Shown here: piece after piece, positions 55,541 through 64,000 of the stretch
Layout: every line of letters begins with the position of its first letter
How positions within the stretch are numbered: the first letter of the stretch is position 1
Assembly: GCF_032193765.1 (NCBI RefSeq)
Contig: NZ_JAVBIJ010000001.1
Coordinates: 434,001-498,000 of the forward strand
DNA length: 64,000 nucleotides
DNA from: Rhodoferax potami
GTDB lineage: Bacteria; Pseudomonadota; Gammaproteobacteria; Burkholderiales; Burkholderiaceae_C
Reading direction: 5' to 3'
Made by a program: the position numbers and the translations under genes
The notes under the pieces: model-generated
The model's database searches: none
What the model was told of the DNA's origin: nothing
The model's input: the letters and a program-made list of their open reading frames with translations, nothing else

Positions 55541-57928
55541 ATGCAAAATCGACACTCGCCCCCGCCGCCCTTGTTTCAAGCGACCGTCAAGGAAGCTGCG
55601 GCGGCCGGTCCTGCCCTGATGGCCAAACTGGTCGCTGCACTGCGCCGCGACTTGCATTTGCGCGAAGGCGCAGCGCGTGACTTCAGGGAGCGGGAAGTTC
55701 ACGCGGATTCCTTGCGGCAGCTGTTTGCTCATGAGGCTATTCTGGAAAAGGGCTTCGAAGCAGCATTGATGGAGCAGTTCATCAAGCCGGTCGATACGCC
55801 TCGCACGTCGATGCCCAGCATCGCTGATGTGCAGTTTGATCAACTGGAGCTGATGGACGAGCTTCAGGTGCAAGAGAGCGTCAACATGGCGCGAGCGCAG
55901 CAAATGGTCATGCTGGCTGCGGAGGCAAGCCTGTCTGAACTCAATGCCTTGATGTGTGCAGCTTTGGGCTTACCTACGGTTCGCCCGGAGCGCAACCCCT
56001 TGCGCCCGGAGGCCTATATCCAGGCATTGCGCAGTACCGTGGAGCGCACGCCCGCTCCTTCGTCGATGCGCTTGGACTGGCTCACCGTCATGGGAACTGC
56101 TTTAGGCAGTGAGCTTCAAGCGTTGTACCGTGATCTCGTGGTCCGGTTGCGCGCGCAAGGTGTGGTGGCCGCAAGTTATGCGGTCTCGCAAAGTGCCACG
56201 CCCGGCGTGGGGGCCGCTGGCTTTAAACGCGCTGAAGGCGCTGGCTCCGCGCAGATGGAGACCACCCGCTATGGCGCACCGGGCAGTGCGGAGCGGGAGG
56301 CCTTGATAGCCCAAGAGTTGAGCCGCCCTAAGCCTGTCGTTGATCCCGGTTTGCTCACCCTGGACAGGCTGCGCCTGCTGCTGGCGGGTGAACTGGATTC
56401 TGCAGGCACGACGCACAGAGTCGCTGCATTTGCAAAACAGTTCGAGCGCGACTTTGAATCGCCGCAAGCGGGGTATCGGGCACACGAAGCCGAGCCTACC
56501 GACTTTGCGGCAACCGTTCCTGCGGCCTTCGAGGCCTTGGCCGAAATGCGGCAAGTCGATCGTGTGGTCCAGCGGCTGGAGCAGCGCCGCAGTGCTACGC
56601 CCGAAATTCGCGCGGGGGTGGATGGCGATGTGCGTGAAAAAATCCGTCGTACCGTCAATGGGGTTGCGCAGGCTTTGAGTTTGGAAGTGGTGAGCCTGAT
56701 GGTGGACAACATAGCGCGCGATCCGCGTTTGTTGGAATCAGTGCAGGGCTTGGTGCGCGGGCTGGAGCCCGCTCTGATGCGTTTGGCTTTGGCCGATCCG
56801 CGCTTTTTTACCGATAAAGAGCACGCTGCCCGGATGCTGGTCCAAGAATTGACGCATCGCAGCTTGGCGTTCGCGAAGGTCGGGAGTCCCGGCTTTTTGG
56901 CGTATTTGGACGAAGCGCGGGAGGCCATTGCTCCCTTGATGGACGAGCACGCGGGTCCTGAAAATTTTGAGCGTGTTCTGAGTCATCTGCAGTCACTCTG
57001 GGACGACGAGGCTTCCAAGCAAGCCGCCTTGAGGGCTCAGGCTGTCAGGGCCTTGGAGAAGGCCGAACAGCGCAACTTGCTGGCTGAAAAGATTGCCCGG
57101 GAAATCGACGGGCACCGGGATGCCAACAAAGTACCCGAAGTGGTCTTGCATTTTTTATGCGGCCCCTGGGCGCAAGTGGTTGCGCAAGCGCGACTCGCAG
57201 GCGGCAGTCGCTCTGCGGCGGCAGACCGGTACCAAGCACTGATCGCGGCGCTGTTGTGGAGCACCCATCCGGATCTGGCGCCCAAGAATATTCCTAAACT
57301 CACCAAGCTGGTTCCGCTCTTGCTGGGAACCTTGCGTGACGGGCTGGAGACCATCCAATACCCCGCCACCAAGGTAGGTGCATTTTTTGAAGCACTGATG
57401 GGCTTGCACCAAGCGGCCTTCCGGGCAGTACACCGGGATCCCTGGACCCGCTCTAAGGAGGCGCCCGAGACACCCGCGCGCGCTGTCGCTTTGGCAGTGC
57501 CTCATCGCCCGGTGGAAGATGGCGACCCTTGGGTTGCACCCTCTGAAGCCAGCGAGTCGAATCTGCTGGAGCTCGACGACGCGTCCTCTGCCAGCAGCAC
57601 TGCACCAGAGTCATCGACGTCCACGGCGCAGGAAGCGGAAGTGCCCGTCTCCGGCAACGGCGCGGGCAGTTTGCCACTCGGTTCTTGGGTGGAGCTGCAG
57701 TCCAATGACGATTGGGTCCGGACGCAGCTCACCTGGGCGAGTCCGCATGGAACGCTGTTTTTGTTTACCAGCGCATCGGGCTCTACACAGTCCATGACCC
57801 GCCGCACGCATGACAAGTTAGTGGCTGCAGGTCAATTACGGGTGATATCGGCACAGACCGTGCTGGATGCTGCGCTGGACGCGGTAGCCCAGCAGGCCAT
57901 GAAAAACAGCGTGATTGCTAAGCTGTAG
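55541..57928 (+). CDS. DUF1631 family protein, paralogue B
   Basis: A 795-residue DUF1631 protein, paralogous to the gene before ettA. Parallel segments are RDPRLLESVQGLVRGLEPALMRLALADPRFFTDKEHAARMLVQELTHRSLAF and the C-terminal GSWVELQSNDDWVRTQLTWASPHGTLFLFTSASGSTQSMTRRTHDKLVAAGQLRVIS. The region before the C-terminal domain is low-complexity Ser/Glu/Asp (about residues 650–715) and probably unstructured. It starts 34 bases after ettA and overlaps the convergent TAXI gene by 11 bases. Confidence 0.85.
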   Translation: MQNRHSPPPPLFQATVKEAAAAGPALMAKLVAALRRDLHLREGAARDFREREVHADSLRQLFAHEAILEKGFEAALMEQFIKPVDTPRTSMPSIADVQFDQLELMDELQVQESVNMARAQQMVMLAAEASLSELNALMCAALGLPTVRPERNPLRPEAYIQALRSTVERTPAPSSMRLDWLTVMGTALGSELQALYRDLVVRLRAQGVVAASYAVSQSATPGVGAAGFKRAEGAGSAQMETTRYGAPGSAEREALIAQELSRPKPVVDPGLLTLDRLRLLLAGELDSAGTTHRVAAFAKQFERDFESPQAGYRAHEAEPTDFAATVPAAFEALAEMRQVDRVVQRLEQRRSATPEIRAGVDGDVREKIRRTVNGVAQALSLEVVSLMVDNIARDPRLLESVQGLVRGLEPALMRLALADPRFFTDKEHAARMLVQELTHRSLAFAKVGSPGFLAYLDEAREAIAPLMDEHAGPENFERVLSHLQSLWDDEASKQAALRAQAVRALEKAEQRNLLAEKIAREIDGHRDANKVPEVVLHFLCGPWAQVVAQARLAGGSRSAAADRYQALIAALLWSTHPDLAPKNIPKLTKLVPLLLGTLRDGLETIQYPATKVGAFFEALMGLHQAAFRAVHRDPWTRSKEAPETPARAVALAVPHRPVEDGDPWVAPSEASESNLLELDDASSASSTAPESSTSTAQEAEVPVSGNGAGSLPLGSWVELQSNDDWVRTQLTWASPHGTLFLFTSASGSTQSMTRRTHDKLVAAGQLRVISAQTVLDAALDAVAQQAMKNSVIAKL

Positions 57929-59255
57929 TTAAGCGCTGTCTCACGAGGCCGATGTTGTTGCGTAGTGCATAGAGTTCATCCGCGTAGGACAGGGGCAGGA
58001 TGACTTTTTCCACCTTGGCTTCAATCTCGTTCAGCTCTTCCAACAATTTTTCTTTGTCTTCGGGGTGGGCTTCGAGTCGGCTTTCAATATCCCGGAGTTC
58101 GCCATACCAACGGAAAACGCGAGACCGCACGCGGTAGGCGTACAGCGGAGGCGCTATTTTTCCCAACGGGAGGAGTACGGCAATGATGATGCCCAGTGCC
58201 AGCCACATGCGCTCTACAAGATTGGCCAAGGTAAACGGGATGTAGCGCTGCAGGCTGGGGATGCCATTTTTCAAAGTGCGCTCGGCTTCGGGTGCCAACG
58301 GAAACTCGCTGTTGGATGCGTTGGGAAACTCTCGGGTGCGCTGGAACCAGCCCGATTGCCCGTGCGTCTGTACCGTTGCCTGAGACAGCAATTGGCGCAA
58401 GCCCGGGTGCAGGCTCTCACGCACCAGCATGCTGGTGGTCGTGGCAATCAGGTGTACATCTTGCGCTGGAATGTTGCGCGCCAGATCGACCACGCCGCGC
58501 GGGAGTGTGACCGGGGTGATAAACGGCAGGCGGCGTGCATAGGCCTCGTTCTGAGGAAAATCCATGAGCCGGATACCGGGGGTTTGCAGCAGCATTTGCA
58601 CCATAGGGGCCTGCGGGGCCGAGGCAAACACCACCGCATCCAGCTTGCCTTGCAACATCTGCACTGTGGCGGGCGTTTGCTCCAGGTGCGAAATTTTGAT
58701 TTTCTTGGGATCCATGCGGTGCATGTCCAGCAGCGTGTCCATCAAGGGCGGGACGCCGCTACCGGCGGTTCCCGCGTTGATCCGCAAGGAACTCAACTGG
58801 TTCAAGGACTGCAGCCGGCCCGTTTCTGAGATATTTGCCGCAGATTGAGCGCGATAAAACAGCCAGACCGGTTCCACAAACAAGTTGCCTAGCGTGAGGA
58901 GTTCTTCCGTGTCGTCATCGGTCGGCGCCGTTGCAGACCCCCCCTGCACAAAACCGGCATCCGCCTCGCCGGCCTGCAGTCGGCGCAAGTTGTCAGCAGA
59001 GCCTTCTGTGGGCACCAGTTGGACCGTGATGCCGTGCTGGCGTAGCAGCTTCGCGTATTGATCGCCCATTTCGGCGTAGGCGCTTTGCTCCGGGCCCGTC
59101 AACAGGGTCAGCTGTTTGGGTGGCATTGGATTCAGCCACCAATAGGCAAGCCAGATCAGGCCCGCACCTGCGAACAGCAAGGGGCTGGCCGAAGTGAATA
59201 AATCCCAAAATCCAAGGAGTGCTGCTTTGACCGGCCGGGGCAGGTGGAGTGACAT
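57918..59255 (-). CDS. TAXI-family TRAP transporter solute-binding protein, membrane-anchored
   Basis: A 445-residue TAXI-type binding protein. An N-terminal helix (about 18–42) anchors it; the periplasmic binding domain follows (KQLTLLTGPEQSAYAEMGDQYAKLLRQHGITVQLV, EADAGFVQGG, ALNQLSSLRINAGTAGSG). Unusually a second helix (about 355–375, NLVERMWLALGIIIAVLLPLGKI) and a cytoplasmic coiled-coil tail (about 385–445) follow. No TRAP permease genes are nearby, so it may work as a sensor or orphan receptor (inference). Confidence 0.83.
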   Translation of the reverse strand: MSLHLPRPVKAALLGFWDLFTSASPLLFAGAGLIWLAYWWLNPMPPKQLTLLTGPEQSAYAEMGDQYAKLLRQHGITVQLVPTEGSADNLRRLQAGEADAGFVQGGSATAPTDDDTEELLTLGNLFVEPVWLFYRAQSAANISETGRLQSLNQLSSLRINAGTAGSGVPPLMDTLLDMHRMDPKKIKISHLEQTPATVQMLQGKLDAVVFASAPQAPMVQMLLQTPGIRLMDFPQNEAYARRLPFITPVTLPRGVVDLARNIPAQDVHLIATTTSMLVRESLHPGLRQLLSQATVQTHGQSGWFQRTREFPNASNSEFPLAPEAERTLKNGIPSLQRYIPFTLANLVERMWLALGIIIAVLLPLGKIAPPLYAYRVRSRVFRWYGELRDIESRLEAHPEDKEKLLEELNEIEAKVEKVILPLSYADELYALRNNIGLVRQRLTTA

Positions 59256-59260
59256 GCGAT

Positions 59261-59779
59261 TCAGAGCGGGTGCTCGGTGTAGAACTTCCCGCCATGGTAG
59301 AGCAGGGGGGCTGCACCTGCGCGGTGGCTACAGCGCTCCACTTCGCCCACAAAAATCACATGGTCGCCTTCCTCGTACTGGCTGCGGTTGAAGCACTCAA
59401 AGTGCGCCACCGCACCGGCCAGGAGCGGTGCGCCGTGGGCGCCACGGCTAAAGTTGACGCCTGCATAGCGGTCGATGTCTTTGCTGGCGAACTGCATAGC
59501 CAAAGCCTGCTGGTCAGCAGCCAGGATGTTGATCGCATAGTGTGCGCCGCGGCTGAAGGCTTCCATGGATCCGGCCTTTTGGGCCAGGCTCCAGAGTACC
59601 AGCGGAGGCGCGAGCGACACCGAGTTGAAAGAGTTGGCGGTTAGGCCCACCAATGTGCCATCGTGGGCTTGGGCCGTAACCACGGTCACGCCGGTGGCAA
59701 ACATGCCCAGGGCTTGCCGGAATTCTTGGCTGGAAAAATCAGGGGGGATAGCAGATCGTGCTCGAGCAGGGGGCGTCAT
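59261..59779 (-). CDS. Flavin reductase family protein
   Basis: A 172-residue FMN-binding split-barrel reductase (HpaC/NTAB-like). Features are SSQEFRQALGMFATGVTVVTAQAHDGTLVGLTANSFNSVSLAPPLVLWSLAQKAGSMEAF, HYAINILAADQQALAMQFA and GAVAHFECFNRSQYEEGDHVIFVGEVERC. It would supply reduced flavin to a two-component monooxygenase or act alone; no monooxygenase is adjacent. The ATG at 59779 fits the family length. It lies five bases upstream of the TAXI gene, so they are probably co-transcribed. Confidence 0.9.
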   Translation of the reverse strand: MTPPARARSAIPPDFSSQEFRQALGMFATGVTVVTAQAHDGTLVGLTANSFNSVSLAPPLVLWSLAQKAGSMEAFSRGAHYAINILAADQQALAMQFASKDIDRYAGVNFSRGAHGAPLLAGAVAHFECFNRSQYEEGDHVIFVGEVERCSHRAGAAPLLYHGGKFYTEHPL

Positions 59780-59864
59780 CTCTGGAATTTAACGCGCTTT
59801 CACCGCCTTGCCATGACGGCCCACCCAAAACCATGGGCGACGGGCGACCTTTACAATTCCCGAT

Positions 59865-60704
59865 ATGCACAAGGAAATCATTGTTAGTTTTGTTTTTGCT
59901 ATATTTTCTATAGCAGCTCATGCAGATGTCAAGAGGGCTTGCGGCGACTATTCTTCCAAAATTCCCAGCGTGAGCCCCGCAATGTGCGAAGCGGCTTCGC
60001 TGCAGGATTTGAAGGCCCGCTCTAATAAAGGCCGTGTCATTTGGGGCCGCGATGTGACGGCGGTGGACGCTAATTTCCGTGTGTTGGTGGTGGGGGGCAT
60101 TCACGGGGATGAAATGTCGTCCGTGTCGCTGGTCTACCACTGGTTGGGGCTGGCGCAGACCCCTCCCTCCGACACTGCGCTGAATATTCACTGGCGCTTC
60201 ATCCCAAGTCTCAACCCCGATGGCTTGTTTGCCAAACCGGCTCGGCGCACCAATGCGGATGGCGTGGACCTGAATCGCAACTTCCCTACGCCTAACTGGG
60301 CTCGGGACGCCAAAGTGTATTGGGAGCAACGCACCAAGCGCGACCCGCGTCGCTGGCCGGGTGACAAACCGGCGTCTGAGCCGGAATCCCGGTTTTTGCT
60401 GGAGCAAATGGGCAGCTTCAAGCCTAACTTGATCGTGAGCGTGCATGCGCCGTATGGGGTGCTGGACTTTGACGGCCCGTCGGTGCCGCCCAGCAAGCTC
60501 GGGCGCCTCTACCTCGACCAGGTGGGGATCTTTCCGGGGTCGTTAGGAAACTATGCCGGCGTCCACCAGCGGATTCCGGTGGTCACGATTGAGCTGCCCA
60601 GCGCGAGCCGTTTGCCCCAAGACGCAGAAGTGCGCCAGATGTGGATGGATTTACTGCGTTGGACCCACGACCGCTTGGCCCCTGTTGCGGCTGCCAAGCA
60701 ATAG
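59865..60704 (+). CDS. Secreted M14-family zinc carboxypeptidase
   Basis: A 279-residue peptidase with a signal peptide (IIVSFVFAIFSIAAHAD, cleavage near A20). The M14 zinc site is H80 and E83 in VGGIHGDEMS with H194 in VSVHAPYG; NRNFP (137–141) binds the substrate carboxylate and E near 247 in VVTIELPS is catalytic. It resembles the MpaA-like murein peptide carboxypeptidases, so peptidoglycan peptides are the probable substrate. The signal-peptide codons contain a palindromic repeat-like core also present in the 40988 gene. Confidence 0.85.
   Translation: MHKEIIVSFVFAIFSIAAHADVKRACGDYSSKIPSVSPAMCEAASLQDLKARSNKGRVIWGRDVTAVDANFRVLVVGGIHGDEMSSVSLVYHWLGLAQTPPSDTALNIHWRFIPSLNPDGLFAKPARRTNADGVDLNRNFPTPNWARDAKVYWEQRTKRDPRRWPGDKPASEPESRFLLEQMGSFKPNLIVSVHAPYGVLDFDGPSVPPSKLGRLYLDQVGIFPGSLGNYAGVHQRIPVVTIELPSASRLPQDAEVRQMWMDLLRWTHDRLAPVAAAKQ
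59898..59917 (+). repeat. Repeat-like palindromic core in the M14 signal peptide
   Basis: GCTATATTTTCTATAGCAGC is identical at 18 of 20 positions to 41039–41058 in the small zinc-operon protein, in the same reading frame (AIFSIAA versus AMFSVAA). It also matches the right block of the interspersed repeat family in reverse. Confidence 0.45.
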
Positions 60705-60713
60705 GCTGGGTCT

Positions 60714-61013
60714 CTAGCTTTGAGTGAGGCGCTGGGTCGCTTTGTCGATCCACAGCTGAAGGCTGTCAATCAAGTCACGTTGGCTGAATGAGCAACTTTC
60801 TTCGCTGAACAGGGCGCTGGACTCCAGGCGATCCATCAGCTGGTGCAGTACGACGGTGAACTTTTCAGGCAACGCGGTCAGCAATACTGTCTGGCCGCGC
60901 GCCATCTCTGACAAGGCGTGCGCCGCCAACCCCCCTGACTGAAACTGCTTCAGACCTGATTGAAAGGCTTGAAGCTGTTCTTCGGCAATGTGGAGGTCAG
61001 CAGCGGATGGCAT
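60714..61013 (-). CDS. Conserved-looking hypothetical protein at the end of the aap operon
   Basis: A 99-residue predicted cytosolic helical protein (MPSAADLHIAEEQLQAFQSGLKQFQSGGLAAHALSEMARGQ…). No signal peptide, membrane segment or known motif is seen. Two cysteine-free amphipathic helices surround LTALPEKFTVVLHQLMDRLESSALF. It ends the amino-acid ABC operon, four bases after the ATPase gene, which supports it being real. I do not recognise a family. Confidence 0.6.
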   Translation of the reverse strand: MPSAADLHIAEEQLQAFQSGLKQFQSGGLAAHALSEMARGQTVLLTALPEKFTVVLHQLMDRLESSALFSEESCSFSQRDLIDSLQLWIDKATQRLTQS

Positions 61014-61017
61014 GTCC

Positions 61018-61761
<744 letters not shown>

Positions 61762-61770
61762 ATTCGTTCC

Positions 61771-62874
61771 TTAGCGGAGTTTGCTTTTGTTCACTTGCTT
61801 TTCGATCCAGAGGCTGTAGCGCGACATGGAGAAGCAAAACACAAAGTAGATGAGTGCGATGAAGATGTAGCCTTCAATCTTGAAGGGGCGCCAGTCGGAG
61901 TCCGAGTTCAGGGCCAGGCTCATGGCACCGGTCAGCTCGTACAAGCTCACGATGGTTACCAACGACGTGTCCTTGAAGGTGGAGATGAAGTTGTTCATGA
62001 TGCCGGGCACGACCATGGCCAGGGCTTGTGGCAACACGATCTTGCGCTGGGTTTGCCAGTAGCTCAGGCCCAGGGTTGCGGCCGCTTCAATCTGGCCTTT
62101 GGGCACTGCTTGTAGGCCACCGCGGATCACTTCAGCCATATAGGCCGCGGCAAACAGGGTGATACCGGCCAGCACCCGCACCAACACGTCGATGTTGAAG
62201 CCCTGAGGCATCAGCAGCGGGAACATGAAGGACGCCATGAACAGCACCGAGATCAAGGGCACGCCACGGATCAGCTCCACGTAAATGGTGCAGAAGGTCT
62301 TGATCGCCGGCAGTTTGGAACGGCGGCCCAAGGCAATCATCAAGGCCAGCGGGAAAGCCATGGCCATCGACAGCGAGGACAGCAGCAGCGTCAGTGGCAG
62401 GCCACCCCAGCGGTCGGTTTCGACCAGGGACAAGCCCATGACATCGCCGTGCATCAGCACAAAGAAGGTGCCCAAGACCAGCACCCAGGCTGCGCCCAGC
62501 CATGCCTTCCAGAACATGCGCATGCAGCTGGCAACCAGCAAGCTGCATAGCAGCAGGGTGGCTACCAGAGGGCGCCACTGCTCTTCAAAGGGGTAACGGC
62601 CAAAAATGATGATGCGGAATTTTTCCGTCACCACGCCCCAGCATGCGCCTGCACGGTCTGCGCTGCAGGCATCGGCGTTGGCGGCCCACTTGGCGTCAAT
62701 CAATGCCCAGCCAAACAGGGGCGGCAAAATGTAGAGCAGGATCGCCCCCATGATGAGGGTGCCGATGGTGGTCTGCCAGCTGCCAAAAAGGTTGCTGCGG
62801 ATCCAGGCCACCGCACCTTCGGTCTTGACCGGGGCGGGACGTGCGGGAATAGGTTCAAAAGTAGTTGCGCTCAT
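61771..62874 (-). CDS. aapM: Polar amino-acid ABC permease (AapM-like)
   Basis: A 367-residue inner-membrane permease with an unusually long N-terminal region, two early helices and a typical HisM-type permease domain in the second half (EAA loop GGLQAVPKGQIEAAATLGLSYWQTQRKIVLPQALAMVVPG). Long AapM/BztC-type permeases of the general amino-acid system have this shape. It begins nine bases after the AapQ-like gene stop and precedes the ATPase. Confidence 0.9.
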   Translation of the reverse strand: MSATTFEPIPARPAPVKTEGAVAWIRSNLFGSWQTTIGTLIMGAILLYILPPLFGWALIDAKWAANADACSADRAGACWGVVTEKFRIIIFGRYPFEEQWRPLVATLLLCSLLVASCMRMFWKAWLGAAWVLVLGTFFVLMHGDVMGLSLVETDRWGGLPLTLLLSSLSMAMAFPLALMIALGRRSKLPAIKTFCTIYVELIRGVPLISVLFMASFMFPLLMPQGFNIDVLVRVLAGITLFAAAYMAEVIRGGLQAVPKGQIEAAATLGLSYWQTQRKIVLPQALAMVVPGIMNNFISTFKDTSLVTIVSLYELTGAMSLALNSDSDWRPFKIEGYIFIALIYFVFCFSMSRYSLWIEKQVNKSKLR

Positions 62875-62883
62875 AACTAGGCC

Positions 62884-64000
62884 TTAGCGTTCTTTGATCG
62901 CAGAGCGGGTGTTGTACCAATTCATGGTGATGGACGTGAACAGCGACGTGCTCAGGTACACCAGCATGATGATGGCAATGCACTCCACCGCGCGGCCAGT
63001 TTGGTTGATGGCGGTGTTCGCGATAGACACCACATCCGGGTAGCCGATGGCCACTGCGAGAGAGGAGTTTTTGGTCAGGTTCAGGTACTGGTTGGTCACT
63101 GGCGGAATAATCACGCGCAATGCCTGCGGCAGCATCACCAAGCGCATGGTGTGGCCACGGCTCAAGCCCAAAGCGGCAGCCGCCTCCGATTGGCCCAAGG
63201 CGACTGACTGAATGCCGCCCCGCACCACTTCGGACACGAAAGCCGCGGTGTAGATCGTCAGGCCCAACAGCACAGACAGGTACTCAGGTGTCAAGGCGCC
63301 GCCGTTTTCAATAGCGAATTCACCTTGGATCGGCATATTGAGCGCAGTAGGCGCTCCGCCCAACAACCAGCCGAGCACACCGACCGCCAACACAATGCCG
63401 ATCGGAGCCAGCACCATGCTCTTGGCTTTGCCGGTCTGCTCAAACGACTTTTGCGCATACACGCGGTAAGCCCAAGCGGCCGCTACGCCCAAAAGCAGGC
63501 CCCAGGCGCCCCAAACATGCCCGTGCGCCCACTGAGGAATCGGGAAGTTAATACCCCCCTTGCTCAAAAAGAAGGGTCCCAATACCCAGGGCTCGTTGGA
63601 TGCGGGCAGCACCTCGGTGAACATCAGGTACCACATCAGCAACTGCAGCAGCACCGGAATGTTGCGGAAGAACTCCACATACGCGGCGCAAATGCCCCGG
63701 ACCAGTGCGTTGCGCGAAAAGCGTCCGACACCGATCAAGGTGCCCAGAATGGTGGTCAGGATGATGCCCACCACGGCAACGCGCAGCGTGTTCACAAATC
63801 CGACGAGGTAGGCCCGCCAGTACGACTCACCAGAGTCGAAGGCGAAAAGGCTCTCACCAATGTCGAACCCGGCAGGGTTGGACAAAAAGTCAAAACCGCT
63901 TTGAATGCCACGCAACTTCATGTTGGTGGTGGTGTTGTGGGCAAGATAAAGCACCGTAGCCAGCACCACCACAATGGCGATAGCTTGGTACATCAGTCCA
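62884..64000 (-). CDS. aapQ: Polar amino-acid ABC permease (AapQ-like), 5' end outside window
   Basis: At least 371 residues of a long AapQ/BztB-type permease. The visible N-terminal part has LRGIQSGFDFLSNPAGFDIGESLFAFDSGESYWRAYLVGFVNTLRVAVVGI and the EAA loop GGIQSVALGQSEAAAALGLSRGHTMRLVMLPQALRVIIPP. The frame stays open to the window edge (…GLMYQAI), and relatives have about 20 further residues, so the start is beyond the edge. A substrate-binding gene (aapJ) is expected upstream but is not visible. Confidence 0.9.
   Translation of the reverse strand, partial: GLMYQAIAIVVVLATVLYLAHNTTTNMKLRGIQSGFDFLSNPAGFDIGESLFAFDSGESYWRAYLVGFVNTLRVAVVGIILTTILGTLIGVGRFSRNALVRGICAAYVEFFRNIPVLLQLLMWYLMFTEVLPASNEPWVLGPFFLSKGGINFPIPQWAHGHVWGAWGLLLGVAAAWAYRVYAQKSFEQTGKAKSMVLAPIGIVLAVGVLGWLLGGAPTALNMPIQGEFAIENGGALTPEYLSVLLGLTIYTAAFVSEVVRGGIQSVALGQSEAAAALGLSRGHTMRLVMLPQALRVIIPPVTNQYLNLTKNSSLAVAIGYPDVVSIANTAINQTGRAVECIAIIMLVYLSTSLFTSITMNWYNTRSAIKER

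Overview
The window is ordinary chromosomal DNA from a GC-rich betaproteobacterium, most likely Burkholderiales/Comamonadaceae (Rhodoferax-like). The evidence is the folC–SPOR–cvpA–purF–metZ block, paired DUF1631 genes, TAXI-type solute-binding protein, Entner–Doudoroff edd–eda pair and LPS genes waaC–waaA. I see no IS, prophage, integrase or CRISPR array. The genus is an inference. Coding density is very high and many gene pairs share ATGA-type start/stop overlaps.

Layout. 1–6.7 kb: 3' part of murB, an NDUFA9-like reductase, a periplasmic protein plus hybrid sensor kinase, argG, ppnP and an ArsC-like reductase. 6.7–13.6 kb: folC, SPOR protein, cvpA, purF, metZ, gltX. 13.6–14.4 kb: tRNA-Ala, then tRNA-Glu/tRNA-Asp present twice as a perfect 266-bp direct duplication. 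14.4–18.1 kb: DUF1345 protein, EamA transporter, ogt and an Ada–AlkA fusion (alkylation repair). 18.2–22.1 kb: phosphomannomutase/phosphoglucomutase, waaC, waaA. 22.1–29.5 kb (minus strand): TetR regulator, RND pump (adaptor and permease), pcm, rhodanese and TolC-like outer membrane channel. 29.7–30.5 kb: msrA and a small membrane protein.

30.6–41.9 kb is the most interesting block, a zinc island around a Zur-type Fur regulator. The zur/znu intergenic region carries three evenly spaced palindromes (probable Zur operators). Leftward run a tiny membrane-protein ORF, znuC, znuB, znuA and then a complete Nik/Opp-type ABC importer (substrate-binding protein, two permeases, double ATPase). Rightward run zur, a MacB/FtsX-type ABC pair, a small Cys-containing secreted protein and a DUF3299 protein. 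I infer zinc ion uptake, uptake of a zinc chelate, and periplasmic zinc-linked remodelling under one regulator.

41.9–64 kb: AEC carrier, VanZ and DUF502 proteins, pdxH, OmpA-like protein; edd–eda with a HexR-like operator; gloA, cupin, Rossmann protein overlapping rhlE; ettA flanked by two DUF1631 paralogues; TAXI protein, flavin reductase, M14 peptidase; and a polar amino-acid ABC transporter (AapQMP-like) that runs off the right edge.

The second main observation is a roughly 47-bp interspersed, partly palindromic repeat with about ten recognisable copies. Some copies appear to have been put to use: they carry the Shine–Dalgarno and start region of argG and ogt, C-terminal codons and stops of two genes, an in-frame insertion in waaA, part of folC, a terminator after eda, and possibly the signal-peptide coding region of two secreted proteins.
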